From the NCBI GenBank assembly GCA_018267275.1, contig JAFDYV010000012.1, positions 62,001 to 126,000 of the forward strand: a stretch of 64,000 bases of DNA, written 5' to 3'. Of this stretch, positions 17,578-26,960 are shown one piece after another. Within the stretch, counting starts at the first letter, position 1, and each line of letters starts with the position of its first letter. This stretch comes from Bacteroidota bacterium (GTDB lineage Bacteria > Bacteroidota > Bacteroidia > Cytophagales > Cyclobacteriaceae). Position numbers and translations under genes: made by a program. Below the pieces are notes generated by a model, which did not search any database, was not told where the DNA came from, and saw only the letters and a program-made list of their open reading frames with translations.

Positions 17578-19314
17578 CTAAATATTCTGCTTCTTCATCT
17601 CATCAATAATATACTCACTTGCTCTCATCGAAAGGGCGAGTATCGTCCATGTGGGGTTTTTATCTGCCTGCGAAACAAACGGTCCACCATCTACCACAAA
17701 CAAGTTCTTGCAGTCGTGTGCCTGGTTAAATCCGTTGAGCGCAGATTTCTTTTTATCGTTGCCCATGCGCACGGTGCCCACCTCGTGTATGATTCGACCG
17801 GGCGTTTCCAAACCGTAATTTTCATCCGCGCCCTTGATGCCCCACGTAATGTCACCCCCAAGTTTGTGAATAATTTCCTGGAAGGTCTCTTGCATGTGCT
17901 TTGCTTGCTTGATTTCGTAGTCGCTCCATTTATAATGAAAGCGCAACACCGGAATGCCATATTTATCCACTACGTTGGGATCGATCTCGCAGTAGTTGTC
18001 TTCGCGTGCAATGGCTTCACCACGCCCCGCCATTCCGAATGAGGCGCCATAGTAATAGCGAAAGTCGGCTTTGAGTGAAGCGCCATAGCCACCGGCCGGT
18101 TTTGTTTTGCCATCTGGCCCGGGGTATTTGCCGTTGAGGTTTTGTATGCCGAAGCCAAATCCATAACTCGGCATACCCATGCCTCCCCAATACTCTATAT
18201 GATAGCCGCGGGGGAAATCTAATTTCTTATTATCCAACCACCAGGGTGAATACACGTGCATGCCGCCAACACCATCTTCGTTGTAGCGTTTGCGGTTAAA
18301 TAATTTCGGAAGCACTCCGCCCATGGCAACACCGGTGCTATCATGCAAATACTTTCCTACCACATTGCTGCTGTTGGCAAGTCCATTGGGGTGCGCAGCA
18401 GACTTTGAATTCAAGAGCAGTCGGGCTGATTCGCCAGCACTGGCCGCCAATATTACAATGCGTGCGCTCACCTGGTATTCTTGCATGTCATCTTTACTGA
18501 CATACGATACGCCCGTGGCGTCACCTTTTTCGTTGGTCAATACTTCGCGTGCCATGGCATTGGCGATTACATCCACATTACCGGTTTTAATGGCTGGCTT
18601 CACAAGTACCGAAGAAGATGAAAAGTCGGCATACACCGTGCAACCGCGCGAGCATTGCGAGCAGTAAAAACAAACACCACGCTCGTCATTGATTTTTTGT
18701 GTGAGCATAGAGAGGCGCGAGGGGATGACGGGCACACCCGCGGAAGTGGCAGCATCTTTGATCATCAACTCGTGCAACCGTGGCTTGGGTGGCGGCAGAA
18801 AAATTCCATCAGGTTCGTTGTAGATTCCTTCTTTCGTACCGAACACGCCAATCAACTTGTCAACTTTGTCGTAGTAGGGAGATACATCATCATAGCCAAT
18901 CGGCCAATCGTCACCGAGGCCATCAATGCTTTTGTGTTTAAAGTCGTTGGGGCCAAAGCGCAATGAAATTCTGCCCCAATGGTTGGTGCGACCGCCTAGC
19001 ATACGCGACCGAAACCAATCGAACTTTGTTCCATTTTTTTGTGTGTACGGTTCGCCTTCGATTTCCCAACCGCCATAGGCAGCATCAAAATCGCCAAATG
19101 GCCGATGGTTGCCCGCACCCCTGCGTGGTGATTCATACGGAAACTTAAGTTGCGTAACATTCTTGGCGGGGTCATACATGGGGCCTGCCTCGAGCAGCAC
19201 GACTTTTACACCTGCATTGGCCAACGTGTAGGCGGCCATGCCACCACCTGCACCCGAACCTACAATGCACACATCGTAGGTCTTGGGATTTTTCTTTACT
19301 TGGAAATCTGGCAT
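17578..19314 (-). CDS. GMC-family FAD oxidoreductase
   Basis: Flavin-dependent sugar/alcohol dehydrogenase of 578 aa. N-terminal FAD-binding motif DVCIVGSGAGGGMAAYTLANAG and the GMC signature MLGGRTNHWGRISLRFGP are clear. A cysteine-bearing segment (GVCFYCSQCSRGC) is typical of the gluconate-dehydrogenase-like subset. The C-terminal GMC domain contains HEVGTVRMG and NPTWTILALSMRASEYI with the catalytic His region. There is no signal peptide, as usual when the partner subunit carries the export signal. A Bacteroidota promoter lies directly upstream. Confidence 0.93.
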   Translation of the reverse strand: MPDFQVKKNPKTYDVCIVGSGAGGGMAAYTLANAGVKVVLLEAGPMYDPAKNVTQLKFPYESPRRGAGNHRPFGDFDAAYGGWEIEGEPYTQKNGTKFDWFRSRMLGGRTNHWGRISLRFGPNDFKHKSIDGLGDDWPIGYDDVSPYYDKVDKLIGVFGTKEGIYNEPDGIFLPPPKPRLHELMIKDAATSAGVPVIPSRLSMLTQKINDERGVCFYCSQCSRGCTVYADFSSSSVLVKPAIKTGNVDVIANAMAREVLTNEKGDATGVSYVSKDDMQEYQVSARIVILAASAGESARLLLNSKSAAHPNGLANSSNVVGKYLHDSTGVAMGGVLPKLFNRKRYNEDGVGGMHVYSPWWLDNKKLDFPRGYHIEYWGGMGMPSYGFGFGIQNLNGKYPGPDGKTKPAGGYGASLKADFRYYYGASFGMAGRGEAIAREDNYCEIDPNVVDKYGIPVLRFHYKWSDYEIKQAKHMQETFQEIIHKLGGDITWGIKGADENYGLETPGRIIHEVGTVRMGNDKKKSALNGFNQAHDCKNLFVVDGGPFVSQADKNPTWTILALSMRASEYIIDEMKKQNI

Positions 19315-19333
19315 CAGAAGAAATTGTAACGAC

Positions 19334-19364
19334 TAAAAATAGTCATCAATTTCGGGTTTGCAAA
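19334..19364 (-). promoter_or_regulatory. Putative promoter of the GMC oxidoreductase operon
   Basis: On the minus strand TTTG (complement of 19361-19364) is followed by a 19-nt spacer and TATTTTTA (complement of 19334-19341). That is seven of eight positions of the TANNTTTG -7 consensus. It lies about 20 nt upstream of the ATG at 19314, leaving a short leader. The remaining 100 bp to the next gene hold only a weak interrupted hairpin (GGTTCAACA...TGTTGGTGAACC, about 19414-19438). Confidence 0.45.
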
Positions 19365-19478
19365 GGGGAGTTTTGTGGGGTGGTGTTGGTTGATTTGGCG
19401 TGTGAGGGTGCTCGGTTCAACATGCTTGTTGGTGAACCTCGTCTAAACGCGCAACCCCGACAAAGGACAGCGGATAAC

Positions 19479-22334
19479 TTATCGGAGTACGCTTATCCAG
19501 CCATTAAGTGGGTTGTTCAGGCAGGGATTTGAGATAACGTAAAAATAAGTTCCGCTTGCAAGGTCTTTGGCTTCCCAATCATTTAAATAATCGTTTCTTG
19601 AAAAGACCTCGCTGCCCCAGCGATTGAAAATTGTTAGCTGCGAACCTTTGAGTGATTTATCTATCACAAAGAAATCATTTTTACCGTCATTGTTGGGTGT
19701 TATTACATTTGGGATAAAAGTTTTCCCTTCAAGTACTGGATACACTTTGATAGGATCGCTAAATTTCGGGCCGCAAAAATTACTTACCTGAACGTGATAG
19801 ACGCCAGAGTCATAGGCTGCAATTTTTTGTTCGTTTAAGTCAAAAAGTTGCAAACCATTCAAAAACCATATCGGCTTATTTGCATCAATTGCATTTAGAG
19901 TTTTGTCGCAGTCAGATATCTGAATTGATGGCTTTTTCAAGGGTTCATAAGATCGCACATTAATTGTTATTGGTGTCCCTTTTTCACCGCAAGAATTGAC
20001 GCCTCTTACATCAATTTGACTGATTCCTTCAACTGGAAAATTTAAAGTTATCTGATTAGTCAACGAAATGCTTTGTGGTTGAGCCGCACCAGATATCTTC
20101 CATTCGTATTTCACTGCATTTGCCAAACTCGGCACACGATAACTTACCGCACTGCTGGCAGTTGTACATACTAAATCGGGCCCAGAAATTTGATTGGGGC
20201 TAGTTGGTATTGGAATCCGACTAATAATGATCGGGTCAGAATAAGGCCCTTTCTCGCATTTCCCTATTGCCCGAACCCTAACATATCCAGATTGAAAAGT
20301 TGAACCGACATTAGCAAAAAGCGTAACCGAATTTTGCTGATAGTAGGGATTAAATGATATCAAATCTGGCAATTGCCATTCATACTCTGTTGCAAATTGA
20401 ACTGGTTGAATGTCTTTTCGAATTTCATTTGCATTTGAGCAAAGGGCTATGTCTCCCGTCAAGGCTGGCTTCTTCGGTGCTTCAAAGCTGCTGATTGGCG
20501 TTTGAGTTTCAGAGACTCCACAATCGTTGGAGGCCATGACTTTTAAAACCCCTTGACTAAACTGTTTTGAGAATGTTATCCACAAAGAATCTGCATTTGC
20601 ATTTGATTTTCCAGAACTCTCGACTGGAAGCACCCATGAAAATGTTGAGTTTTTTTGATTTTCAATACGAAAAATATAGTTAGATCCACTGCAAACGGTT
20701 GTAATTGAATTGAGAAATTTCGGGACTTCAGGTCTCTTAGATACCTTCAGAGATAATGGGTTTGAGTAAATGGGCTGACAACTCTCAGGATTTCCGATAA
20801 CCATAACTGTTTGTCCGTTTGAGGAAGAATTCGCATTTACTGTGATGGTACCGGTTGTTGTGAAAATTGTTCCCGTAGCAGGCGTTACGCCTCCAGGAAG
20901 AATCCATTTGTAGGAAGTAACTTCTGGTCGATTGGTTACGGAATAAGTTATCGTGGCGGATTCGCAAAATGAATTTGTTGGTCCGTTAAGAATCAAAGGA
21001 CTAGCAGATGACTGTTTATGTTTTGTTACATAGAATGAAATATTTGAAGACACAGTTTCTATACAAGGGAGCTCTAGTCGGCCTTGAAAAAATCCCATCG
21101 TGTAGATATTGAGAGATGAGTCGACCAAGCACTGATACGCATATGATGAATAGATATATTGGTCTAAAGGTTGAGGAGAATATTTACTGAAGATTGTGGA
21201 TTGTAAAACTCCGTCTCGATTTGTTTTTAAAACAAAAGATTGCGTACTAACCGCCTCGGAAGGCGATGTTAAACCTTCATAAGTAAGCTGTCTCCAATAA
21301 TTTCCTGCTAGATAGATAAAACCATCAGGCCCTTCAAAAATTTCATGCACAAAACCATTTTCTAAATTCTTGGCCCATAAAATTTGCCCATTAGAATTTA
21401 GCTTAATGAGAGATTGCCGCCTTAATACACCCTCTTGGCGATAGCCATGCAGGTAAATATTTGCATCGCTGTCAACTCCCTGAACGAAACCCGATATTGT
21501 TCCCCCAAAACCTTCAGCCCACAACAGATTCGCTTCCGAATCAAACTTGGCTAAAAAATAGTGTACAGGGTCTGCAAATAGATTGGGACCAACCTGCGCC
21601 CTCGATTCAAAACTAGCACTAACAATAAAGTTACCGAAGTAGTCCATCGAAAAACCAGCAATTATTGGGTGGTAGTAGGCTACGTTTTGAGTCAAATACT
21701 TATTCCAAATTCTAATCCCCCCGGGACTGTATTTGGTTATTGCCCATCCCCCAACATAGTTACCCCAGCCTCTTTCTTGGTTTTGATCATTAAGCCAATA
21801 AATGTTATTGTCTTGATCAATCTGTATTCGGCTGCCGAAACGACTAACATCGTACGAAAGCAAACTCACTTCCGAGTTGTAGTCAATCCATACCAAGGAG
21901 CCGTTACTGTTTATTTTGGCAATAAATGCTCCTGTGTTTTCTTGAGCACCAAGAAAAGAAGCTTTTGTATAACTGGCACCCTCAAGAACAACATCTCCCA
22001 TCCGGTCGACCTTTATATCTATAATGCGATTTATCGTTATATCAGTAGTTGAACGGATAAGTCGTTTTATCCAGATCAATTGGCCTTCCAAAGTATATTT
22101 TGCAACGAAAATATCATCGATTGTATTCCTTGTAATGTTTTCGAGCACTTGGCCGTCAAAATCATTTCTGCCATTCATTTGTCCGGCCACATAGAGATAT
22201 TTGTCCGCAGAAAGGGCAATGCGCTTACCGGTAGTTGTGCCGTCTGCAGTTACCGCATTTTTGATCCAAACCGGTGATTGTGCAGTTCCTAGAACGCAAT
22301 AAAATATTCCAATTGTTACAATAAGTAACCTCAT
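19479..22334 (-). CDS. Secreted T9SS type-B cargo protein with propeller-like N-terminus and PKD-like domains
   Basis: About 951 aa. A signal peptide (MRLLIVTIGIFYCVLGTAQ) is followed by a propeller-like region (residues ~25-440) with repeats such as FVAKYTLEGQLIWIKR and YFLAKFDSEANLLWAEGFGG. Several Ig/PKD-like domains follow (about 450-840; ITYSVTNRPEVTSYKWILPGG, KYEWKISG). The C-terminal 85 residues (FIPNVITPNNDGKNDFF, LTIFNRWGSEVF, DWEAKDLASGTYFYVI) are the gliding-motility-associated type B sorting domain, so export by the type IX system and surface retention or release are expected. The ATG at 22334 begins 8 nt after the NagB-fusion stop; a TTG codon precedes it. Confidence 0.9.
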   Translation of the reverse strand: MRLLIVTIGIFYCVLGTAQSPVWIKNAVTADGTTTGKRIALSADKYLYVAGQMNGRNDFDGQVLENITRNTIDDIFVAKYTLEGQLIWIKRLIRSTTDITINRIIDIKVDRMGDVVLEGASYTKASFLGAQENTGAFIAKINSNGSLVWIDYNSEVSLLSYDVSRFGSRIQIDQDNNIYWLNDQNQERGWGNYVGGWAITKYSPGGIRIWNKYLTQNVAYYHPIIAGFSMDYFGNFIVSASFESRAQVGPNLFADPVHYFLAKFDSEANLLWAEGFGGTISGFVQGVDSDANIYLHGYRQEGVLRRQSLIKLNSNGQILWAKNLENGFVHEIFEGPDGFIYLAGNYWRQLTYEGLTSPSEAVSTQSFVLKTNRDGVLQSTIFSKYSPQPLDQYIYSSYAYQCLVDSSLNIYTMGFFQGRLELPCIETVSSNISFYVTKHKQSSASPLILNGPTNSFCESATITYSVTNRPEVTSYKWILPGGVTPATGTIFTTTGTITVNANSSSNGQTVMVIGNPESCQPIYSNPLSLKVSKRPEVPKFLNSITTVCSGSNYIFRIENQKNSTFSWVLPVESSGKSNANADSLWITFSKQFSQGVLKVMASNDCGVSETQTPISSFEAPKKPALTGDIALCSNANEIRKDIQPVQFATEYEWQLPDLISFNPYYQQNSVTLFANVGSTFQSGYVRVRAIGKCEKGPYSDPIIISRIPIPTSPNQISGPDLVCTTASSAVSYRVPSLANAVKYEWKISGAAQPQSISLTNQITLNFPVEGISQIDVRGVNSCGEKGTPITINVRSYEPLKKPSIQISDCDKTLNAIDANKPIWFLNGLQLFDLNEQKIAAYDSGVYHVQVSNFCGPKFSDPIKVYPVLEGKTFIPNVITPNNDGKNDFFVIDKSLKGSQLTIFNRWGSEVFSRNDYLNDWEAKDLASGTYFYVISNPCLNNPLNGWISVLR

Positions 22335-22342
22335 CAATCAAT

Positions 22343-24289
22343 TCAAAATTTCCACCTTACAAACGCTTCCATCGCTTCGTAGTTCGCAAGCCCAAGCTTG
22401 TCGTAATTCTGTGCCGTCTCGCGATTGCGCTCTTCGGCACGCAACCAAAATTCGCGCGCGTCATCGCCTGGGAACACGGGCCTGTCCTTCTGCGATTGGT
22501 GTTTGAAAATCGCATAGCGCTTGCGCTCCACTTCTTGTGGAGATAGTGGCACCGCCATTTCAATTTCGTGCGTTTCAAACTCATGCCATGCGCCACGGTA
22601 CATCCACAGCCAGCAGTCTTTCGTCCAGCTTTCATTTTTCAGTTGTGCCAGCGCATCAATAATGATTTTGAAGCACACAATGTGCGTGCCGTTGGGGTCT
22701 GCAAAATCGCCAGCGGCAAAAATTTGGTGTGGCTTAATTTTTTGCAGCAACTCTACCGTTAGGTCCACATCCGCCTTCGATACTGGGTTCTTCTTGGTTT
22801 TGCCCGTTTCATAAAACGGCAACGCCATAAAATGAATGTTTGAGTCCTTCAATCCGGCATAGCGCGCACCGGCAATAGCTTCCGTTTTGCGGATGAAACC
22901 TTTTACGTTGCGGATCTCTTGTGAGTCAATTTGGTTGGGCTGCTTTTTTTCTATAAACGCGCGGGCATCGGCATAAACCGATTTCAATTTTTTGCTGTCG
23001 ATGCCTATGCTGTCTGAGTAGTCAATGGCAAACTCCATGTAACGAAGCACGTCATCATCCCACACCGCTGTGTTGCCAGAGGTTTGGTATGCCACGTGCA
23101 CATCATGACCCTGATCTACCAACCTGATAAACGTTCCACCCATGCTGATCACATCGTCATCGGGGTGAGGGGAGAAGATGATCACGCGCTTTTGTGCGGG
23201 GTTAGCACGCTCAGGCCGTTGGGAGTCATCGGCACCCGGCTTGCCGCCCGGCCAGCCGGTGATGGTGTGTTGGAGTTTGTTGAAGATGTGAATGTTCACT
23301 TGATAGGCTGAGCCGCGCTCTACAATCAACTGTGCCATGCCGTGGTTGTTGTAGTCTTCTTCCGTAAGTTTTAGTACGGGTTTTTTCACTTCGCGAGAAA
23401 GCCAAATCACTGCCTTTTTGGTCAGGGCTTCATCCCACACGCAGTCTTTCACTAACCAAGGCTTATTGAAACGCGTGAGTTCAGCCGCGGCATCTTCATC
23501 TAAAATAAATTCTACATTCTGCGAAAGCTGCAAGTAAGTGGCTGGCACATCGCTGGAGATTTCACCTTCCACCGCTTTTTTAACAATCGAAGCTTTCTTG
23601 CCGCTCCATGCCATCAAAATAATTTCGCGTGCTTTAAAGATGGTGCCAATCCCCATGGTGATAGCCTTGGTCGGCACGTTCTGTTTTCCGCCAAAGTCGC
23701 GGGCCGCATCCCTGCGTGTCAGGTCATCTAGCGTTACCAACCGCGTGCCCGAGTTGGGTGCCGAACCGGGTTCGTTGAAACCAATATGACCCGTACGGCC
23801 GATACCGAGTACTTGTAAATCGAGGCCTCCGAGCGATTCAATCTTACGTTCGTATTCCAAACAAAAAGAGGCAATCTGATCTTTGGCCAAGGTGCCATCG
23901 GGTATGTGTATATTCTGTTTTTGAATGTCCACATGTGCAAACAGATTTTCATTCATGAACGTAACATAACTCTGCACGGAGTCAGGTTGCATGGGGTAGT
24001 ACTCGTCCAGGTTGAAGGTGATCACATTTTGAAAGCTCAGGTTTTCTTCTTTGTGCATGCGCACGAGTTCGGCATACACCCGCACGGGTGTGGCACCGGT
24101 GGCCAAACCCAACACCGCGAAGCTTCCATTCTTTTGTTTTTGACGAATGAGGTTGGCAATGCGTTGCGCCACAACTTTTGAGGCTACCTGCTGGTCTTTG
24201 TACACGGTAACAGGCAGCTTTTCAAAGCGTGTTTCTTCCAATAAGTTAAGTCGGGGCGATTTTAACGAGGTAACAGAAGACGATGACAT
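22343..24289 (-). CDS. nagB-like: Glucosamine-6-phosphate deaminase-like / PIG-L deacetylase-like fusion
   Basis: 648-aa two-domain cytoplasmic protein. Residues about 25-275 are a NagB domain (LGLATGATPVRVYAEL, FNLDEYYPM, GIGRTGHIGFNEPG), which converts glucosamine-6-phosphate to fructose-6-phosphate and ammonia. Residues about 365-560 contain FSPHPDDDVISMGGT, the AHPDDE metal site of PIG-L/LmbE deacetylases, with a later LPFYETGK and GDFADPNGTH. The two activities could deacetylate and deaminate an N-acetylglucosamine derivative in one chain. Fusions of this kind occur in Bacteroidota. Whether both halves are catalytic is not shown. Confidence 0.9.
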   Translation of the reverse strand: MSSSSVTSLKSPRLNLLEETRFEKLPVTVYKDQQVASKVVAQRIANLIRQKQKNGSFAVLGLATGATPVRVYAELVRMHKEENLSFQNVITFNLDEYYPMQPDSVQSYVTFMNENLFAHVDIQKQNIHIPDGTLAKDQIASFCLEYERKIESLGGLDLQVLGIGRTGHIGFNEPGSAPNSGTRLVTLDDLTRRDAARDFGGKQNVPTKAITMGIGTIFKAREIILMAWSGKKASIVKKAVEGEISSDVPATYLQLSQNVEFILDEDAAAELTRFNKPWLVKDCVWDEALTKKAVIWLSREVKKPVLKLTEEDYNNHGMAQLIVERGSAYQVNIHIFNKLQHTITGWPGGKPGADDSQRPERANPAQKRVIIFSPHPDDDVISMGGTFIRLVDQGHDVHVAYQTSGNTAVWDDDVLRYMEFAIDYSDSIGIDSKKLKSVYADARAFIEKKQPNQIDSQEIRNVKGFIRKTEAIAGARYAGLKDSNIHFMALPFYETGKTKKNPVSKADVDLTVELLQKIKPHQIFAAGDFADPNGTHIVCFKIIIDALAQLKNESWTKDCWLWMYRGAWHEFETHEIEMAVPLSPQEVERKRYAIFKHQSQKDRPVFPGDDAREFWLRAEERNRETAQNYDKLGLANYEAMEAFVRWKF

Positions 24290-24385
24290 AGCAACAAAGA
24301 TTGAGTTTCAATAATAAGAATTTATCTTGGCTTTATGGCGAAAAACTGAGTTGATTTCTGCGAAGAAAGGAAGCCGAACTACGGC

Positions 24386-25720
24386 TCAATGCTGCTTCAC
24401 GCAACGCTCAATCATCTGCTTGAAGTACTCACCAAAATGTGGACCGACCCAATTGAGCGCAAGCACTTCTTCTTCCTTTTTTCCGTAGTGATGGTCGGCC
24501 GTAATGTACCCCACATAGTTTCCGTTGAAGCTGGTGATGATCAGATGCTGGTTGTTGTCTGCGCACCATTTCTGCCATTCAGCTTCCGCGAAAATTTCCC
24601 CGGAAAAATCGCACGGTGTGCCAATGAAGGTGATATTTCCAATTTTCAAATAAGTAAGTTCTCCGCGCAGTTCACCAATCAATCCACGAAAGGCCCAATC
24701 ACGCGCTTTCCAGCCAGGTTCGAATTGCAGTTGTGACGGCCCAAAATCGATTGGTATGTGACGACTCGTAATGGAAACTGTATCAGGAAGAATGTCGGTT
24801 GATTTTGCCTCAACAAACTTTCGCGCCAGCGTTTTGCCAATGGTGTCAATCCTGGCAAACTGCTCGCCTTCAAATCCTTTTACGCGGTGGCTGCCCACCA
24901 TGCCCGCCATGAACATGCCGAACGCATAACCATGCTGCTTCAACTCTTTCACCAACATAGCGGGATAGTCGCCCGACAGTGTTCTTCCTAACAGTTCGAT
25001 GTTCGTAGGATGACTGCTGAAAGTAGCCAGTACCGCTCGGCTGCTGTCAGCGCGCGTGATGTTGATGCCCCTCAAAAAACCATCGGTGGGGCTGGTATTG
25101 TCCAAGCGGTTTTCAACATATTCGCTGGCATCACTTTCCCAATAGGCGATTCGCGATGGTTTCGCAGTTTGCCTTGCAATGTCCATGTGTCGAATGATTT
25201 GCTGCGTGGTGCTGTCCACCCATTCTTCATGAAATGTTCCAATGGTGAAGCGGCCAACAATGCTGTCGTCCCAACCGCCAAGGCTGCTGTGCGTGTGAGT
25301 GGCCGTGAAATAGAGAAAGTCTTGAATTTTATTTTTTGCCAGATAATCATTCAGGCGATTTTTAATGACAGGAGGAAAGAGCATCAAATCTAACGAGATG
25401 ATAAATGATTGCGAACTGCCGTTGCTGATGGATAAGATGCGGCAGTACAACGAATCGTGAATGGTGTTGAAGCGATCTTTGGGCGTGTAGCCCGCCATCG
25501 GCATTGAATAGGCGGGAGTGATGTTAAATTCACTCCAACCCACCATTAGTGGCGAAGTTCCATTATGTGGGCGAAGACTAAGTGTGTCCAGCCGCTTCAT
25601 CATGGTTTGGTAGAACGGCTGCTCTTTCAGCGGTGTATCGTCAATCCGGCCTACTAATGTAATGGCCAACAAGCACAAGCTCGTAAGCGTGTAGGCGATA
25701 ATTTTGAGGAGTTTTTTCAA
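24386..25720 (-). CDS. Neutral ceramidase-like (alkaline ceramidase N-terminal domain) membrane-anchored protein
   Basis: About 444 aa, starting with TTG (KKLLKIIAYTLTSLCLLAITLVG), a signal anchor or signal peptide. The core has features of neutral/alkaline non-lysosomal ceramidase: VGWSEFNITPAYSMPMAGY near the start, ATHTHSSLGGWDD (zinc-binding His pair) and a late IGTPCDFSGE. The family hydrolyses ceramide amide bonds, but only the N-terminal-domain type is present and the usual long C-terminal domain is absent. Many Bacteroidota carry such short homologues of unknown substrate. Confidence 0.7.
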   Translation of the reverse strand: MKKLLKIIAYTLTSLCLLAITLVGRIDDTPLKEQPFYQTMMKRLDTLSLRPHNGTSPLMVGWSEFNITPAYSMPMAGYTPKDRFNTIHDSLYCRILSISNGSSQSFIISLDLMLFPPVIKNRLNDYLAKNKIQDFLYFTATHTHSSLGGWDDSIVGRFTIGTFHEEWVDSTTQQIIRHMDIARQTAKPSRIAYWESDASEYVENRLDNTSPTDGFLRGINITRADSSRAVLATFSSHPTNIELLGRTLSGDYPAMLVKELKQHGYAFGMFMAGMVGSHRVKGFEGEQFARIDTIGKTLARKFVEAKSTDILPDTVSITSRHIPIDFGPSQLQFEPGWKARDWAFRGLIGELRGELTYLKIGNITFIGTPCDFSGEIFAEAEWQKWCADNNQHLIITSFNGNYVGYITADHHYGKKEEEVLALNWVGPHFGEYFKQMIERCVKQH

Positions 25721-25740
25721 ATCGATGATGAAGTTATTAC

Positions 25741-25847
25741 CCTCACCCCATTAAAACTCATCGGCTCGAGTTGTTATCTAGCCCCTCTCCCTTGGGAGAG
25801 GGGTAATGGTGCGCTTGACCAACGGATGAACTTCCCGGGGTGAGGGG
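25741..25847. repeat. Nested perfect inverted repeats in intergenic region
   Basis: The outer arms CCCTCACCCC (25741-25750) and GGGGTGAGGG (25838-25847) are perfect complements, 10 bp each. The inner hairpin CCCCTCTCCC-TT-GGGAGAGGGG (25783-25804) has a perfect 10-bp stem with a 2-nt loop. The whole element fills the gap between the transketolase subunit gene and the ceramidase-like gene, both on the minus strand. The layout resembles small dispersed palindromic repeats found in many genomes; it could also stop or shape transcripts. Confidence 0.85.
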
Positions 25848-25867
25848 GAATGATTGATTCGCAAACA

Positions 25868-26827
25868 TCATACCACCTTGCGTTTCAATACCTTATCAAC
25901 TGCTTTGATAACATCTTCCGGGGCTAATCCGTATTTCTTCAACAATTGCGTGGGTGTGCCACTTTCGCCAAAGCTGTCGTTCACGGCTACCAACTCTAAA
26001 GGGGCAGGGTAGAACCTTGCTAAAACCTGCGCCACGCTGTCGCCCAAGCCACCATTGATTTGGTGCTCTTCGCAGGTAACGGCACACTTGGTTTTTTGAA
26101 CCGATGCCAAGATTGCCTCTACATCTAGCGGCTTAATCGTGTGAATGTTTATTACCTCCGCACTTATACTTTGTTCGGCTAATTTGGCTTCGGCTTCAAT
26201 CGCTTGCCACACCATATGGCCCGTGGCAAAAATAGTCACGTCCTTTCCTTCCACCATCTTATCAGCCTTGCCGATGATGAAGGGCCTATCGGCCGCGGTA
26301 AACACCGGCCACCCTGGCCGCCCGAACCGTAAGTAGGCCGGACCCACATGTTTGCCTAAGGCGATGGTCGCAGCTTTGGTTTGATTGTAATCACAAGGTA
26401 CAATCACTGTCATGCCGGGAAGCATCTTCATCATACCAATGTCTTCCAGAATTTGATGCGTGGCACCATCTTCGCCCAGCGTGAGCCCAGCATGTGATGC
26501 ACATATTTTTACATTCTTACCCGAATACGCGATCGACTGCCTGATTTGATCATATACACGACCCGTTGAGAAATTCGCGAACGTGCCGGTAAACGGAATC
26601 TTTCCACCGATGGTCATGCCGGCTGCCAAACCCATCATGTTGGCTTCGGCAATGCCTACTTGAAAAAAGCGATCTGGAAACTCTTTTTTGAAGGCATCCA
26701 TTTTCAGCGATCCCGTAAGGTCGGCACAGAGTGCTACTACATCGCTGTTGGATTTGCCGAGTTCTAACAGACCCGCGCCAAAGCCAGAGCGGGTATCTTT
26801 CTTTTCAGTAAAAGTGAACTTAGTCAT
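25868..26827 (-). CDS. Transketolase C-terminal subunit
   Basis: 319-aa protein matching the C-terminal (pyrimidine-binding plus transketolase_C) half of split transketolases. Visible features are VALCADLTGSLKMDAFKKEF, FFQVGIAEANMMGLAAGMT and AIALGKHVGPAYLRFGRPGWPVF, ending in a beta-alpha domain (VINIHTIKPLDVEAI, CEEHQINGGLGDSVAQVL). The N-terminal thiamine-diphosphate-binding half is not next to it and is not present anywhere in the window, so the partner must be encoded elsewhere. Start ATG at 26827. Confidence 0.9.
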   Translation of the reverse strand: MTKFTFTEKKDTRSGFGAGLLELGKSNSDVVALCADLTGSLKMDAFKKEFPDRFFQVGIAEANMMGLAAGMTIGGKIPFTGTFANFSTGRVYDQIRQSIAYSGKNVKICASHAGLTLGEDGATHQILEDIGMMKMLPGMTVIVPCDYNQTKAATIALGKHVGPAYLRFGRPGWPVFTAADRPFIIGKADKMVEGKDVTIFATGHMVWQAIEAEAKLAEQSISAEVINIHTIKPLDVEAILASVQKTKCAVTCEEHQINGGLGDSVAQVLARFYPAPLELVAVNDSFGESGTPTQLLKKYGLAPEDVIKAVDKVLKRKVV

Positions 26828-26960
26828 AGTGGTTGATTCAACTGCAATGTTAGAAAAAGCTTTGGTTAGTTCCGCTCGGCACGTTAAATAATGTTAAGCA
26901 GTTGTTAAAAGAATAACCTTGGCACTATCGTCCCGTACATCCCCAAGAAATACAACGGTT

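Noticed and set aside
19380..19460. G/T-rich gap with an interrupted hairpin GGTTCAACA...TGTTGGTGAACC
   Set aside because: The stem is short and bulged with no T-run; not strong enough to call a terminator.
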